Source: Nostoc sp. UHCC 0870 (GTDB lineage Bacteria; Cyanobacteriota; Cyanobacteriia; Cyanobacteriales; Nostocaceae). From it: 64,000 nt of DNA. Positions 1 to 9,845 of the stretch are shown here, piece after piece. The stretch is from positions 5,557,141 through 5,621,140 of the forward strand of contig NZ_CP091913.1 in the NCBI RefSeq assembly GCF_022063185.1. Direction: 5' to 3'. The notes under the pieces were generated by a model that saw only the letters and a program-made list of their open reading frames with translations, was not told the DNA's origin and made no database searches. How positions within the stretch are numbered: position 1 is the stretch's first letter; every line of letters starts with the position of its first letter. The position numbers were made by a program, and so were the translations under genes.

Positions 1-33
1 GATTCTAACGCCTGTATGCGAACCTCAGTCCAG

Positions 34-98
34 AGTAGGGGCGGATTGAGCGAAATATTCGTGAATGATTTGAGCATATCTGTGAACCCGCCCCTACT
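34..98. repeat. Inverted repeat with 11-bp arms
   Basis: Arms AGTAGGGGCGG (34-44) and CCGCCCCTACT (88-98) are perfect complements around a 43-base loop. It lies just downstream of the bicA stop on the minus strand, but no T-run follows on either strand, so an interspersed palindrome is more likely than a classical terminator. The first 20 bases of the window also resemble bases 189-208, inside the 3' end of bicA, which suggests a small local duplication. Confidence 0.6.
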
Positions 99-117
99 GT
101 TTGTGAGAAATGCGGCT

Positions 118-1863
118 TTACTCCCCTTCCCTTGTAGGGAAGGGGTTGGGGGTTAGGTCTGTATCTGACTGAATCACCGCAAACGCTGATTCTAACGCCT
201 GTAAGCGGCTTTCTACCTGATTAATTTGGGCTGACAACTTGGCAGAAGAAGCATCCTGTGTATGCTGAGGCTTACAGAATCGCTGTAAGTCAAGGTGGGT
301 AATGCGCCGTTCTACTTGTCCAGGGGTGACGACAATCCAGACATGACGATGATGTGCGATCGCATCCTCTACTATAGATTCAATGGCGAGTGCCGCCGTA
401 ATTCCAATATTGGGGACTTCACTCAAATCTAATACTATTGCTTGATAGTTCTGCACCAATGACATCCGACGAGAAATACTTTTAGCTGCACCAAAGCTCA
501 TTGGCCCCCCCAATTTAAGTAGCAAAATATCCCCTCCGGCTTGGGTGAGGATTTCTTGCTCGGTGGGAGTAAGATTGTGATTTCCTGTGGGGTCAGTAAT
601 GACTTGAATATTATCACTTTGGACATCGCTTAACCGTTTAATAGTTAGGACATTGGCAATAAACGCGCCTACTAGTACCGCCGTAATTAAATCTACAAAT
701 ACGGTGAGAAACAATACCAAATACATTAATCCCGTACCCTTCAAAGAAAGACGGGGCGCACGTTTGATAAATCCCCAATCGAGAATATCAATACCTACCT
801 TTAATAACAGTCCCGCCAGCACTGCATTAGGAATCTGTGCAGTTAATGGACTTGCCCAAAACACGACTAACAGCAGTACCAGGGCATGAATCATCCCGGA
901 TAGGGGTGTTTTCCCTCCAGCTTGGACATTTACGACAGTCCGCATGGTTGCGCCTGCACCAGGTAATCCTCCAAATAACCCCGCCAACATATTGCCAATC
1001 CCTTGCCCAATCAACTCTTTGTCAGAATCATGCTGAGTACGGGAAATATTATCAGCCACCAAGGAAGTTAACAGCGAATCGATCGCTCCCAACACCCCTA
1101 ACATCAGCCCATACCTGAGCATATCTGCTAACTCGCGGATATTAAAGGTAGGCATTCGGAAGGTGGGTAATCCGCTAGGAATCTTACCAATGCGCGTCAC
1201 ATTGGCATCTTTGAAGACCACCACTACCACCACTGAGACAATTGTTACCACCACCAATGCCAATAGGGGGGAAGGTAAAAACCGATTCAGTTTGGTGGGA
1301 GTGGCAAAGACAATCAGCAAGGTGAGTAATCCCAACCCTATAGCAACCCAATTGGGATCACTTAGATAGGTGGGTAGTTGTTGTAGGGTTGTGACTACGC
1401 CACCCGTGCCTGCATGACCTAGTAAGGGGGGCAATTGCAGCAAAATGATAATTACGCCAATCCCTGACATGAAGCCAGAGATGACGGTGTAGGGTAGGAG
1501 GGTGATATATTGTCCTAAGCGCATTACCCCAAACAGGATTTGCAGTAGCCCGCCCAACATGACAACGGTAAATGCCATTGCTAACCCCGTACCAGGATAA
1601 CGCGCCATCAAGGTAGAAATGACTGTTGTGACTACCACAGTCATTGGCCCTGTAGGGCCAGAAACTTGGGCTGGTGTTCCGCCAAATAGGGCAGCAAAAA
1701 AGCCGACGATGATCGCACCATAGAGTCCCGCGATCGCCCCTGCACCGGAAGCAACCCCAAAGGCTAGGGCTAAGGGTAGAGCCACAATCGCCGCAGTTAA
1801 GCCCCCAAATAGGTCGCCGCGCCAATTGCGAAAATGAATTTTGTTGATTGGGTTAATGGACAC
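118..1863 (-). CDS. bicA: BicA-type SulP bicarbonate transporter
   Basis: Inner-membrane SulP anion transporter, 581 aa from the chosen start. The N-terminus contains NKIHFRN followed by GGLTAAIVALPLALAFGVAS, and TPAQVSGPTGPMTVV follows; from memory these closely match the sodium-dependent bicarbonate transporter BicA of Synechococcus PCC 7002. About ten hydrophobic segments are followed by a cytoplasmic STAS domain (roughly residues 435-545). I chose GTG at 1863 because the protein then begins VSINPINKIHFRN, like BicA, with GAGAG about 10 bases upstream. A TTG at 1986 would add 41 residues and overlap the stress-protein gene. The last residues (LTPNPFPTREGE) are encoded by an interspersed repeat, so the C-terminus is not ancestral. 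Last gene of a likely operon with a UspA protein and another SulP. Confidence 0.82.
   Translation of the reverse strand: MSINPINKIHFRNWRGDLFGGLTAAIVALPLALAFGVASGAGAIAGLYGAIIVGFFAALFGGTPAQVSGPTGPMTVVVTTVISTLMARYPGTGLAMAFTVVMLGGLLQILFGVMRLGQYITLLPYTVISGFMSGIGVIIILLQLPPLLGHAGTGGVVTTLQQLPTYLSDPNWVAIGLGLLTLLIVFATPTKLNRFLPSPLLALVVVTIVSVVVVVVFKDANVTRIGKIPSGLPTFRMPTFNIRELADMLRYGLMLGVLGAIDSLLTSLVADNISRTQHDSDKELIGQGIGNMLAGLFGGLPGAGATMRTVVNVQAGGKTPLSGMIHALVLLLVVFWASPLTAQIPNAVLAGLLLKVGIDILDWGFIKRAPRLSLKGTGLMYLVLFLTVFVDLITAVLVGAFIANVLTIKRLSDVQSDNIQVITDPTGNHNLTPTEQEILTQAGGDILLLKLGGPMSFGAAKSISRRMSLVQNYQAIVLDLSEVPNIGITAALAIESIVEDAIAHHRHVWIVVTPGQVERRITHLDLQRFCKPQHTQDASSAKLSAQINQVESRLQALESAFAVIQSDTDLTPNPFPTREGE
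121..158. repeat. Interspersed repeat forming the bicA C-terminus
   Basis: GC-rich palindromic repeat (CCCCTTCCC-TTGTA-GGGAAGGGG, then TTGGGGGTTAGGT). A related unit lies at 4453-4500. It supplies the last codons of bicA just before the stop at 118-120. Confidence 0.6.
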
Positions 1864-1924
1864 CGTATTATTACTCTCAATTAGACCTATTTGAACACAA
1901 TCAGGGTAAGTATTTAAACAAGAT

Positions 1925-2788
1925 TTATCGAAATACCAGTACGGGAATATTGCTGCTGCGAAGGATTTGAATTGTGGTGCTACCAATTACCAGATGACGA
2001 ATGCGGCTATGTCCGTAAGCCCCCATCATCAATAAATTAATGTTATTTTCTTGCACATATTGAACTATAGCTTGTTCTGGTTCACCTTCTAGAAGGCGAC
2101 AAACCGGCTCAAATCTAGCTTTTTGCAACCCTTGTTTAGCTTCATTCAGTCTGGCTACTGCTGTTTGATCTGAGTTACTTTTAGCTACAGTTAGTAAATG
2201 TATCTCTAAACTTTGAAAGACAGGATAATCTACTAAAAATTGTAGTATCTTTTGCCCCGTTAAACTACCATCATAAGCAACTAAAACACGCTCAATCTGT
2301 TTAAATTCAAGGGGAGTAACTAAGCACGGCTTACTACTACTACGAATAATTCGATCTAAATTTGCTCCTAAATGTCCCGATGCAAAATCTGCGGCTTCTC
2401 CCCGTTTACCTAAAACAATTAAGTCTGAATTTTTTTCAAATTCATGAAAACAATCTACTAAAAAGCCTGTTTTATTAGTTAAATTAAAATCTTCTATACC
2501 CTCAGCTTTGAGAGTTTCGGCGGCATTTTGTAAAATTAATCTTGCCCGTTGATTGTTCAACTTGGCTTTTTCATGTTCTAAGTTAACTAAATCATGCAGT
2601 AATTGTTCTGAAGCTCCCAGTCCAATGCTACCGCTTAAGTTACCCGTAGAAGCAACTTTTTGGCTGCGAATATCGGTGACAAACAAAACATTAATTTGGG
2701 CTGGGACTTGATGAGCAAACCAAGCTCCATATCGATATACATTTTCAGCATAAGCTGAACCATCGGTACAAAGTAAAATGTTTTTCAT
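1925..2788 (-). CDS. Universal stress protein, two UspA domains
   Basis: Cytoplasmic 287-aa protein with two tandem UspA domains (about residues 1-150 and 155-287). The second carries a clear G-2X-G-9X-G(S/T) nucleotide-binding motif, GAYGHSRIRHLVIGST, near residue 255. The first has a less regular version (GKRG...GHLGANLDRI). ATP-binding tandem USPs act as stress or energy sensors. It sits between two SulP anion transporter genes on the same strand, 44 bases after the upstream SulP stop and 61 bases before the bicA GTG. Co-transcription and a regulatory role for anion/bicarbonate uptake are plausible, but inferred from position only. ATG start at 2788. Confidence 0.85.
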   Translation of the reverse strand: MKNILLCTDGSAYAENVYRYGAWFAHQVPAQINVLFVTDIRSQKVASTGNLSGSIGLGASEQLLHDLVNLEHEKAKLNNQRARLILQNAAETLKAEGIEDFNLTNKTGFLVDCFHEFEKNSDLIVLGKRGEAADFASGHLGANLDRIIRSSSKPCLVTPLEFKQIERVLVAYDGSLTGQKILQFLVDYPVFQSLEIHLLTVAKSNSDQTAVARLNEAKQGLQKARFEPVCRLLEGEPEQAIVQYVQENNINLLMMGAYGHSRIRHLVIGSTTIQILRSSNIPVLVFR

Positions 2789-2832
2789 GGTGGTTTTAGC
2801 CCCTGTTGATTAAAGGGTGGAATGGCAATTTA

Positions 2833-4302
2833 CTACTTGTTCACAGTGTCAGATTTTTGATGAGTTGCTAATTTATTCAGTAAGGTAGCACTAGCTTCAT
2901 TCAATCCAACTAGTTCTACTTCTGCCCCATTGCGGCGAAATTTCAATACTGCTCTATCAAGTACCTCCACTGCCCCTTGATCCCACAGGTGAGCATGAGT
3001 TAAATCAATGGTGACGCGCTCAACCAGTTCTGTAAAATCAAAAAACCCTAGAAATTCATCTCTAGATAAAAAGAAAATTTGTCCAGCTACTTTATAGATG
3101 CGATGCAAACCATCTTCACTCAACACTTTATCGACAAATACTAACTGGGCAATTTTGTTAGAGAAAAATACTGTACTCATAACGATGCCTGTCACAACAC
3201 CCAGGGCAAAATTACGGGTGAAAATTGTCACAAACATCGTCGTTAACATGACGGCGGTTTCAGTGCGGGGAATGCGGGGAAGATTTTTGAAGGATGTCCA
3301 GCGAAATGTCCCAATTGACACCATAATCATCACGGCTACTAGTGCCGCCATCGGCATTTGTTTCACCCAATCCTGTAAAAATAAAATGGCAATTAATAGG
3401 AACACTCCAGCCGCCAGGGTTGATAATCTCCCCCGTCCGCCAGACTGCACATTAATCACAGATTGCCCAATCATCCCACATCCAGCCATCCCGCCAAAAA
3501 ACGCTGTAACGATATTTGCAATACCTTGCCCTTTGGCTTCTTGGTTTTTATCGCTGGGGGTATCTGTGAGTTCATCTACTAATGAAGCAGTTAAAAATGA
3601 AGCTAACAAACCAACGATCGCCAATGTCAAAGAATAGGGCAGAATAATCTTTAATGTGTCTAGAGTTAACGGCACTTGGGGAAGAGCAAAACTTGGTAGC
3701 GCAGTCGGTAACTCTCCCATATCCCCGACGGTGGGAACTTTAAGTTTGAGTGCGATCGCGGCTATAGTCATCACCGCCAAAGCCACCAAGGGAGAGGGGA
3801 CGGCTTTGGTAAAGCGCGGCAGAATATAAATAATCCCCAAGGAAAGGAGAGTCAATATATATACGGTGGGCGGTACATTCGTCAGTTGGGGTAACTGGGC
3901 GAGGAAAATTAACACCGCTAGGGCATTAATATAACCAATCATCACCGCCCTGGGGACAAATCTCATTTGGCGACCGAGTTTTAGCACCCCAAATACAACT
4001 TGAAATAACCCTGTTAACAAGGTGGCGGCGAATAAATACTGCAACCCATGATCTTTGACTAAATCAATCATCAACAAAGCCATCGCCCCTGTAGCGGCGG
4101 AAATTGACCCTGGTCTACCGCCTAAAAAGGCTGTCATGACAGCGATAATAAATGAGGCATATAGCCCCACTTTGGGATCAACCCCAGCAATAATCGAAAA
4201 GGCGATCGCCTCTGGAATGAGTGCTAGTCCCACAACCGCACCCGCCATAATGTCTCGCTGAGTGTTAAAAAACCACTCTCGCCTCAAAATTGTTCCGTTC
4301 AA
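2833..4302 (-). CDS. SulP family anion transporter with STAS domain
   Basis: 489-aa membrane transporter with about ten hydrophobic helices. The SulP signature region runs through VGLALIPEAIAFSIIAGVDP and GLYASF, and a short STAS domain occupies roughly residues 400-480. Substrate not determined; family members carry sulfate, bicarbonate or other anions. It is clearly distinct from the neighbouring BicA, so the operon encodes two SulP types. The start is TTG at 4302: AGGAGG lies four bases upstream and the next Met is 18 residues in. First gene of the SulP-USP-bicA run; the promoter should lie in the repeat-rich gap beyond 4302. Confidence 0.85.
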   Translation of the reverse strand: MNGTILRREWFFNTQRDIMAGAVVGLALIPEAIAFSIIAGVDPKVGLYASFIIAVMTAFLGGRPGSISAATGAMALLMIDLVKDHGLQYLFAATLLTGLFQVVFGVLKLGRQMRFVPRAVMIGYINALAVLIFLAQLPQLTNVPPTVYILTLLSLGIIYILPRFTKAVPSPLVALAVMTIAAIALKLKVPTVGDMGELPTALPSFALPQVPLTLDTLKIILPYSLTLAIVGLLASFLTASLVDELTDTPSDKNQEAKGQGIANIVTAFFGGMAGCGMIGQSVINVQSGGRGRLSTLAAGVFLLIAILFLQDWVKQMPMAALVAVMIMVSIGTFRWTSFKNLPRIPRTETAVMLTTMFVTIFTRNFALGVVTGIVMSTVFFSNKIAQLVFVDKVLSEDGLHRIYKVAGQIFFLSRDEFLGFFDFTELVERVTIDLTHAHLWDQGAVEVLDRAVLKFRRNGAEVELVGLNEASATLLNKLATHQKSDTVNK

Positions 4303-4452
4303 TTTTCCTCCTATCTCCGCTTATTCATACAAAGTTGGCAGTGTGTAATTCACACCTAAAATAGCCCATTTGTCAATGTAATTCAGTAATTAATAATTCG
4401 TAATTTCCTGTTGTAAGCTGCTCTGATTACGAATTAACGCTGTGTGCAACTT

Positions 4453-4560
4453 TCTCTCAAACCTAACCCCCAAACCCTTACCTTGTAGGGAAGGGGGAAT
4501 ATGTAGAGACGTTGTATGCAACGTCTCTACAGTTTTAGGGGAGAGGTTTGGAGAGGGGTT
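4453..4560. repeat. Composite interspersed repeat with central palindrome
   Basis: GC-rich repeat halves (CTAACCCCCAAACCC..., GAGAGGTTTGGAGAGGGG) flank a perfect palindrome at 4503-4530 (GTAGAGACGTTG / CAACGTCTCTAC). A near copy of the palindrome is at 24356-24383. The rest of the gene-free stretch 4303-5212 is AT-rich and holds a second hairpin at 4910-4990 and a small one at about 5089-5104; I see no gene in it. Confidence 0.65.
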
Positions 4561-4909
4561 TCAAAAATAAGTAATACATCGCATGAATTACTTATTTTCA
4601 ACACAGACCAATCCACAGGCTAAACTCTTTAGCCATAGTGCCAAAGCTGAACTAGAATTTACCTGGATTCCTATACGAATAGTTGCAAATATTTCTAATA
4701 TGCAATGCTGACGCTGCACCTTAAGGTGGATACACCCAACTATTTAAGGCTACCGAAGAGATCGTTACGTGCAACATTACCCGAACCTGCTTACTATTAG
4801 ATAATTACAAGGGCATTTATTTAGTAACGAAAGCATATCACAGTGTTCTTACACTTTGCAATAAAAGAAAAATAAAGCTTGATATATAAACAATTGAATA
4901 TAGTTCAGA

Positions 4910-4990
4910 AGTAGGGTGTGTTAGGCGTAAGCCGTAACGCACCGAAGGCATTGGGGAAGGTGCGTTACGCTGTCGCTAACACACCCTACT
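4910..4990. repeat. Long imperfect hairpin repeat
   Basis: Outer arms AGTAGGGTGTGTTAG and CTAACACACCCTACT are perfect complements, with inner partial pairing (AACGCACC / GGTGCGTT). The same GTAGGGTGxG family occurs at 26556-26620 and as a half unit near 62649. It is a dispersed Nostocales-type palindrome, not a gene. Confidence 0.65.
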
Positions 4991-5212
4991 GGACTATTTA
5001 TCTGCTCAAAAATCAAATATGAGTCCTATATATAAGCGATTTAATATAGTTTAGTTAAGGATTATTTATTAGACAATTTGTCTGAAAAGACGCGATAAAT
5101 CGCGTTTATAAATGAGTAGTCTTAGCTCTTATGAAGCGGATTTTCTCATAATTGATGTAGGAATATATGCCCCTCTTTCATCTGAATTTTGGGGCAATTC
5201 GGTTGATTTTTC

Positions 5213-6871
5213 TTAAGCTCGTGCTAGTAAAGGAGCAGCAGCTAGGAGAGTTTGGGTGTAGGGGTGTTGTGGGTTAGCAAAAATTGCTTTTGTTGCACCA
5301 AGTTCGACAATTTTACCACCGTGCATCACAGCAATGCGATCGCATAAAAATCTTGCTAACCACAGGTCATGAGTAATAAACAAATAGGTCAACTCAAACT
5401 CATCCTTTAATTGCAACATCAATTCCAGCACTTGGGACTGTACACTCGCATCTAACATACTCACGGGTTCGTCGCAGATTAATAGTTTAGGACGAGTAAT
5501 TAAAGCCCGTGCGATCGCTACCCGTTGCTGTTGTCCCCCAGACAAGTCTGATGGATAACGTTGATAATATAATTCCGTTGGTGTTAAGCCGACTTTCTCC
5601 AACATCCATAACACCTGTTCTTTGGCTTTGGCTGCATCAGCTAGATGATGAATTAATAAAGGATCGCCTATACTTTGTCCCACCGTCATAGCTGGGTTAA
5701 GACAAGCATGGGGGTCTTGAAACACCATTTGAATTTGTCGGCGACAAGCGCGAATTTCTGGACGGGATAATTTAGTTAAATCTTGTCCTAAAAATTCCAC
5801 TTTCCCAGATGTGGGACGAATTAACTGTAATATCGTCCGCGATAGTGTGCTTTTACCGCATCCAGATTCACCAACTAATCCCAGAATTTCCCCTGGATAC
5901 AATTCCAGATTAATCCCATCTACAGCCTTAATAGTTTGACTTTCCGCCTTAAATAGTCGTTCTATAAAGTTAGGTTCGATAGTGTAATACTGCTTGAGTT
6001 CCGTTACTCGCAGGATTGGGGATTGAGTGTGATTTTCCCCAGTCCCCAGTAAAGAGTCCCCAGTCGCCACTTCATCAACGGATTGAATATGTAACGCTGC
6101 TTGCAGGAGCGATCGCGTATATTCATGTTGGGGATTCTTAAAGACAGTATCTGTAGAACCCATTTCTACCATTTTGCCTTGGTACATTACCCCAATGCGA
6201 TCGCAATACTCCGCCACCATTGCTAAATCGTGAGAAATTAGCAGCAGTGCCATATTTTCCTCACTACAGAGGCGGGTTAATTCTTGTAAAATCTGGGCGG
6301 AGACGGTGACATCTAAGCTGGTGGTAGGTTCATCTGCCACAATTAATTTAGGATTAAGAAGTAAAGCTAGGGCGATCGCTACCCGTTGACGCATACCACC
6401 GCTAAACTCATGGGGGTACTGATTCCACCGATTAGCGGGAATCTTCACCTTTGCTAAAGTAGCCAGTGCTTTTTCCTTGGCTTCCTTGGTTGATAACTCT
6501 GGTAAATGCGCTTGCAAAGTTTCAATGCAGTGATTACCAATTGTCATCAGAGGATCAAGCCGCGTCATCGGGTCTTGGAAAATTAATGCTACAGCTTCCC
6601 CCCGAAATTTCCGCAATTGGTTTGGAGTTAAATCAAATACTGCTTCCCCTTGAAACGTTACCCGCCCTTCCACTCGACTAGAGGCTGGTAGCAGACGCAT
6701 CGCCGCCCGTCCCAAGGTAGATTTACCACAACCCGATTCACCAACCAATCCCATTCTTTCACCAGGTTGTAAGGTAAAAGATACATCATCAACTGCCCAC
6801 TGTAGTTCTTCCCCGCTACGCTGTGGATAGGCGACACGCAAATTTTCTATACAAAATAAATCTTTAGTCAT
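5213..6871 (-). CDS. Fused oligopeptide-type ABC transporter ATPase (OppD-OppF)
   Basis: 552-aa cytoplasmic protein with two complete ABC ATPase halves. Walker A is GESGCGKST in both (near residues 44 and 337). Signatures are SGGMRQRVAIA and SGGQQQRVAIA, and Walker B segments LIVADEPT and LLICDEP. Each half ends with the peptide/nickel-type extension (NPQHEYTRSLL, NPQHPYTQTLL). The family energises uptake of peptides, nickel or related solutes through OppBC-type permeases. No permease or binding-protein gene adjoins it, so it presumably serves components encoded elsewhere. ATG start at 6871. Confidence 0.9.
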   Translation of the reverse strand: MTKDLFCIENLRVAYPQRSGEELQWAVDDVSFTLQPGERMGLVGESGCGKSTLGRAAMRLLPASSRVEGRVTFQGEAVFDLTPNQLRKFRGEAVALIFQDPMTRLDPLMTIGNHCIETLQAHLPELSTKEAKEKALATLAKVKIPANRWNQYPHEFSGGMRQRVAIALALLLNPKLIVADEPTTSLDVTVSAQILQELTRLCSEENMALLLISHDLAMVAEYCDRIGVMYQGKMVEMGSTDTVFKNPQHEYTRSLLQAALHIQSVDEVATGDSLLGTGENHTQSPILRVTELKQYYTIEPNFIERLFKAESQTIKAVDGINLELYPGEILGLVGESGCGKSTLSRTILQLIRPTSGKVEFLGQDLTKLSRPEIRACRRQIQMVFQDPHACLNPAMTVGQSIGDPLLIHHLADAAKAKEQVLWMLEKVGLTPTELYYQRYPSDLSGGQQQRVAIARALITRPKLLICDEPVSMLDASVQSQVLELMLQLKDEFELTYLFITHDLWLARFLCDRIAVMHGGKIVELGATKAIFANPQHPYTQTLLAAAPLLARA

Positions 6872-7029
6872 AGTTTAGTTATCAGTCTAAAGCGACCAGC
6901 TTGGATATTTTTAAATTTAAGCTAGTGTATCAAATTCTTTAAATTAAAGTATGAACCGACTCACCAAGTTACAGCCTTGAGGTTAATAAGGAATAACTGA
7001 GAATTAGATCATCTATTTGCAAATAAATG

Positions 7030-7064
7030 CGAAAAATCCCGAACTTCTTAGAAAAGTCCGGGAT
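7030..7064 (-). terminator. Rho-independent terminator of the DUF4189 gene
   Basis: Read on the minus strand, ATCCCG(G)ACTT pairs with AAGT(T)CGGGAT, interrupted by one mismatch, and a run of T follows directly. It sits about 45 bases after the stop of the 7108-7506 gene. Confidence 0.75.
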
Positions 7065-7107
7065 CTTGCATCTCACGAATTATTGAGACTTAATTGTGTC
7101 CAACTAG

Positions 7108-7506
7108 TTATTTCGCTTGTCTGATAAAAATAACTTGACAATTTTGTCCGCCGTAACGTTGACAGGTGCTGACAGCAAACTTTCCTGCTAAAGCTTGGCT
7201 AGTTCCCCATCCTGTTCCATAACTACCATCAGCACCCACAGCTAAAGCACCCCAAGCATTTTTAAACCACAGTGGTACTGTGCAATCTTGAGCCTGACTA
7301 TCACGTACACAATTCCTCAAAGCCGCATTAATAGCTGCTTGCTTGGAACTAGCAAGTCCTGATGAATAAGTTTGAGTAGAAGGAGAGTAAGAGATTGCTC
7401 CAAATACGTTTCTAGATTGTGCATAAGCAGACTGGGTTATTCCTGATAATAAGGAAAAGACTGTGATGGTTGCTAAAAGACTTTTTTGCAAATAATTTTT
7501 CTGCAT
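7108..7506 (-). CDS. Secreted DUF4189 protein
   Basis: 132 aa. Signal peptide about residues 1-29 (hydrophobic LLATITVFSLLSGI, then SAYAQS). The mature part has the DUF4189 pattern: FGAISYSPST, alternating small residues, KQAAINAALRNC, and conserved Trp/Gly/Cys including WGALAVGADGSYGTGWG. Four cysteines in the mature part could form two disulphides. Function unknown; family members are small exported proteins. It stands alone, with a hairpin terminator downstream and an AT-rich upstream gap. ATG start at 7506. Confidence 0.78.
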   Translation of the reverse strand: MQKNYLQKSLLATITVFSLLSGITQSAYAQSRNVFGAISYSPSTQTYSSGLASSKQAAINAALRNCVRDSQAQDCTVPLWFKNAWGALAVGADGSYGTGWGTSQALAGKFAVSTCQRYGGQNCQVIFIRQAK

Positions 7507-8044
7507 TATTTTAAAGTTCCAAATTATATAACTGAGGTTTATTGCTTAGACAATAGCAACAACCTTTTTGGGTATTACTACCATTATTTCCTAACTTTAC
7601 CAGCTTAGTGATTCGCATTTATACTAATTTTTATGTGAAGATATACTTCATATTTTTTATAAAATAATTCGATTATTTTTTTGTTGGCAAATTGATTTAG
7701 GCAGATGATTGTTTCTTCATTGCTTTAACTATTTGGTTCTTGATTTTTAATTTTTCACAAGATTAAGAGAAAATACGGAGGTATATACAGGTATTAAAAT
7801 AGACAATAGTGTTTGTTAATCACAAACACTAATACATATTTCAGAGGTGGTAACTGGGGTGTTCCCAAACACAGTTCCTTTTTATGCGATCGCAGATAAA
7901 AATCATATATTTTTCTTAAGCAAAAGTTCAATGTAAATCTTTAAATAAAAATATTAATAGCACTAGAAAAAATACAGCAAATGTAATACTTAATCCTATT
8001 AGTTTAAAATCGGTATCTTAACAAAATTAATATATAGTCTCATT
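7507..8044. other. AT-rich gene-free gap with a palindrome
   Basis: No coding pattern seen. The gap separates divergent genes and so should hold both promoters. The only ordered structure I see is a perfect inverted repeat at 7807-7831 (TAGTGTTTGT / ACAAACACTA, five-base spacer), which could be an operator-like site. No function can be assigned. Confidence 0.4.
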
Positions 8045-9688
8045 ATGTTTCACAAGATAGATATTAAATCAATATGTTTAGACTTTCTACGGCTTCCATT
8101 CAAACTTCGCCCATCGCAGTTAATTACTATCACTGTTGTACTCACTCTAGTTTTATTCTCACCTCAAATATGGATTACTTGGCAAGCTTACAATGATTTT
8201 AATAGTATTATTAAAAATGAACTGAAACTACAAAATCTTAGTGATAAAATCACTTATTATGATGAAGTTCTTACGATGTCAGCCCGCATGAATGCTGCCA
8301 CAGGTAATTCTATTTGGGAAACAAGATATCGTAAATTTGAACCTCTACTAGATGCAGCAATCAAAGAGTCAATTAAAATTGCACCCCAAGCTTACAATAA
8401 TCAAGAAGCAAAAGAAACTGATGCGGCAAATCAACGTTTAGTAGCAATGGAGTCTAAATCTTTTAATTTAGTTAAAAATGGACAAGAACTTGCAGCTAAA
8501 TTACTTTTATCAAGTCCAGAATATGAATTAGAAAAACAAAAATACTCCCTAGGTGTTACCAGGATAAATCAAAGTATCTCTGTTCAGGTAGATAATAGAA
8601 TTTTAAAATATCGTAGATACTTATTCTGGTCAATTTGTGCTTCATTTACTAGTTTGGTTTTTCTTATTCCTTCATGGTTATTAGTATTACGTTTATTAAA
8701 AAATTATCTAAAAAGTAGTAAAATTGCTCAGAAAACCCTAAAAAGTATAAATCATGAATTAGAAGTACGTGTAGAAAAAAGAGCGGAAGAATTGAGAAAG
8801 AAAAATGCTCAACTAACTCAAACATTACAACGACTACAACAAACCCAAATACAATTAATTCAAACCGAAAAAATGTCTTCATTGGGTGAAATGGTAGCTG
8901 GTATTGCCCATGAAATAAATAATCCCATCACTTTTGTTAAATGCAATATTAATTATGTCAAAGAATATTCTCAGCATTTATTAACACTTATAGGTAGTTA
9001 TCAAGAATATTATAGTCATCCTCCAGAAAATATCCAAGCACAAATTAAAGATATTGATTTAGAATTTATCCAAGAAGATTTTGTCAAAATTCTGAACTCT
9101 ATAGAAATTGGTACTGACAGAGTTGAGAAAATTGTTAAATCTCTGCGTAATTTTTCTCGCCTTGATGAAGCAGACATTAAAGCAGTAGATATTCATGAAG
9201 GTATTGATGGTACTTTGATGATTCTATCTCACCGCTTGAAAGCTATAGACAAACAGCCAGAAATTTTGATAATTAAAGAATATGGTGTATTACCGTTAGT
9301 TGAATGTTATCCTGGTTTACTGAATCAGGTATTTATGAATATTCTGACTAATGCCATAGATGCTTTACATGAATACAACTTGCAACGTACAGTTAATGAA
9401 GTCAAAAATAACCCTTCTGCGATTTGGATTTGCACTCAACAACTAAATGACTCTTGGATACAAATTCGGATTATTGATAATGGGATAGGTATTCCAGAAA
9501 ATATTCGTGATAAATTATTTGATCCATTTTTTACGACTAAAGCAGTAGGCCAGGGTACAGGACTAGGACTATCAATTAGTTACCAGATTGTTGTGGAGAA
9601 ACATTCTGGAAAGATATATTGTAACTCCACTTCAAAAGAAGGTATAGAATTTGTTATTGAAATTCCTATTATTAAGCATTTAACCTAA
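8045..9688 (+). CDS. Membrane sensor histidine kinase
   Basis: 547 aa. A transmembrane segment near residues 25-47, an extracytoplasmic helical sensor of about 140 residues and a second transmembrane segment (about 190-214) are followed by a coiled-coil linker and a kinase core. H-box MVAGIAHEINNP places the phospho-accepting His near residue 289; N-box NILTNAIDAL, G1 DNGIGIP, F FFTTK and G2 GQGTGLGLS complete the ATPase domain. No PAS or HAMP is evident and no response regulator adjoins it, so its partner is unknown. The core closely resembles the kinase at 22107-24305, including SRLDEA, DIHEGID and VECYPG, so the two are paralogues with different sensors. Confidence 0.9.
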   Translation: MFHKIDIKSICLDFLRLPFKLRPSQLITITVVLTLVLFSPQIWITWQAYNDFNSIIKNELKLQNLSDKITYYDEVLTMSARMNAATGNSIWETRYRKFEPLLDAAIKESIKIAPQAYNNQEAKETDAANQRLVAMESKSFNLVKNGQELAAKLLLSSPEYELEKQKYSLGVTRINQSISVQVDNRILKYRRYLFWSICASFTSLVFLIPSWLLVLRLLKNYLKSSKIAQKTLKSINHELEVRVEKRAEELRKKNAQLTQTLQRLQQTQIQLIQTEKMSSLGEMVAGIAHEINNPITFVKCNINYVKEYSQHLLTLIGSYQEYYSHPPENIQAQIKDIDLEFIQEDFVKILNSIEIGTDRVEKIVKSLRNFSRLDEADIKAVDIHEGIDGTLMILSHRLKAIDKQPEILIIKEYGVLPLVECYPGLLNQVFMNILTNAIDALHEYNLQRTVNEVKNNPSAIWICTQQLNDSWIQIRIIDNGIGIPENIRDKLFDPFFTTKAVGQGTGLGLSISYQIVVEKHSGKIYCNSTSKEGIEFVIEIPIIKHLT

Positions 9689-9730
9689 AAGAATAAATCT
9701 AGATTGATTAACGCTCGAACGTAAAAACAA

Positions 9731-9845
9731 TAGACCTCTTGCAAAAGTCCAAAAATGAGATGTGTAATTCTGAATAAAATGTAGAATCTTTGAGATGTTT
9801 CGCTTTGCTCAACATGACAGCTTTAGCATTTATGCAATAGGTCTA
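9731..9845. mobile_element. 115-bp MITE, copy A
   Basis: Terminal inverted repeats TAGACCTCTTGCA and TGCAATAGGTCTA (one mismatch) bound a 115-bp non-coding unit with an internal segment TTTCGCTTTGCTCAACATGA. Two further copies of exactly 115 bp occur at 36543-36657 and 46623-46737. The ends start and finish with TA, compatible with a TA-duplicating (IS630/Tc1-type) mobiliser, but no transposase is present here. Confidence 0.7.

Noticed and set aside
1864..1986. TTG at 1986 as the bicA start
   Set aside because: It would overlap the stress-protein gene by 62 bases and add 41 residues without similarity to BicA; GTG 1863 gives the expected N-terminus.
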